A stretch of DNA of 5,611 nucleotides from Phycisphaerales bacterium (GTDB lineage: Bacteria; Planctomycetota; Phycisphaerae; Phycisphaerales; SM1A02). The position numbers and the translations under genes are program-made. The notes beneath the pieces were generated by a model that saw only the letters and a list, made by a program, of their open reading frames with translations, did not search any database and had not been told where the DNA came from. Each line of letters opens with the position of its first letter. Positions within the stretch are counted from its first letter, which is position 1. Where the stretch lies: contig SLDM01000223.1 in assembly GCA_007125255.1 (NCBI GenBank), positions 1 to 5,611 of the forward strand, in the 5' to 3' direction. Below are positions 5,527 through 5,611 of the stretch, piece after piece.

Positions 5527-5611
5527 TCATCCCCAATTGTTCAGAAGGACCAGGAGATCGAAGACGTTGGCCTGCCCGTCCCCGGTCAGATCCGCGGCGC
5601 AATCGCCGGTA
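5527..5611 (-). CDS. C-terminus of a secreted protein with dockerin-like tag (5' part outside window)
   Basis: Only the last 27 codons plus one base are present; TGA is at 5527-5529. The reading is TGDCAADLTGDGQANVF then DLLVLLNNWG. It contains one 12-residue calcium-loop pattern D-x-T-x-D-G-x-x-N-x-x-D (Asp at 5590-5592 to Asp at 5557-5559), as in dockerin type I repeats and EF-hand-like loops, followed by the LLxxLLxNWG ending. In Phycisphaerae this tag closes many exported proteins that otherwise differ; its role is thought to be sorting or attachment, but I infer that. The nature of the body of the protein cannot be seen. It is too short to be found by length-based gene calling in this window, but the motif is specific. 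Confidence 0.82.
   Translation of the reverse strand, partial: TGDCAADLTGDGQANVFDLLVLLNNWG

Noticed and set aside
1..5611. tRNA, rRNA, transposase or integrase genes
   Set aside because: I saw no tRNA-like cloverleaf ends, rRNA words or DDE/tyrosine recombinase motifs on either strand.

Overview
The window looks like chromosomal DNA from a GC-rich bacterium of the Planctomycetota, most likely the class Phycisphaerae. Three things point there: the C-terminal tag read on the minus strand at the right edge (GDCAADLTGDG followed by NVFDLLVLLNNWG and stop), which is typical of secreted Phycisphaerae proteins; an FHA-GAF-histidine kinase with an SHSIKN-type H-box; and AT-poor genes with little Shine-Dalgarno signal. 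This placement rests on family knowledge, not on a database search.

Layout, left to right. (1) Positions 2-634 (+) are the 3' end of a gene that begins outside the window: a transmembrane end followed by a cytoplasmic or periplasmic TPR-like tail, possibly the tail of an O-antigen ligase/polymerase-like protein. (2) Six bases after its stop, in convergent orientation, lies the stop of a large minus-strand gene (641-2374) for an FHA-GAF-HisKA-HATPase histidine kinase. (3) A 138-bp divergent intergenic region separates it from holA (2513-3547, +), the DNA polymerase III delta (clamp-loader) subunit. Both genes have a -10-like hexamer 6-9 bases before the start codon and no Shine-Dalgarno, so both may be leaderless. 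(4) After a 173-bp gap comes a lipoprotein gene (3721-5058, +) with a perfect AGGAGG, a long signal peptide containing a small tandem repeat, a disordered linker and a conserved-looking C-terminal domain of unknown function. (5) The 468-bp region 5059-5526 has no credible gene. It is filled by degenerate short tandem repeats: an 8-bp-period array on the plus strand, two arrays of the same family on the minus strand, and between these a 7-bp-period AGATCTC array that forms a 32-bp near-palindrome. (6) 5527-5611 (-) is the extreme C-terminus of a secreted protein with a dockerin-like calcium-loop tag.

The genes do not form an obvious single pathway. The kinase has no response regulator in the window, holA is housekeeping, and the lipoprotein and the tagged protein are envelope or secreted products. 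The most unusual part is the repeat-filled convergent intergenic region. Its arrays begin 3 and 16 bases after the two flanking stop codons, and each flanking array is in the same orientation relative to its gene, so they look like sense-oriented 3' tails that can base-pair with each other.
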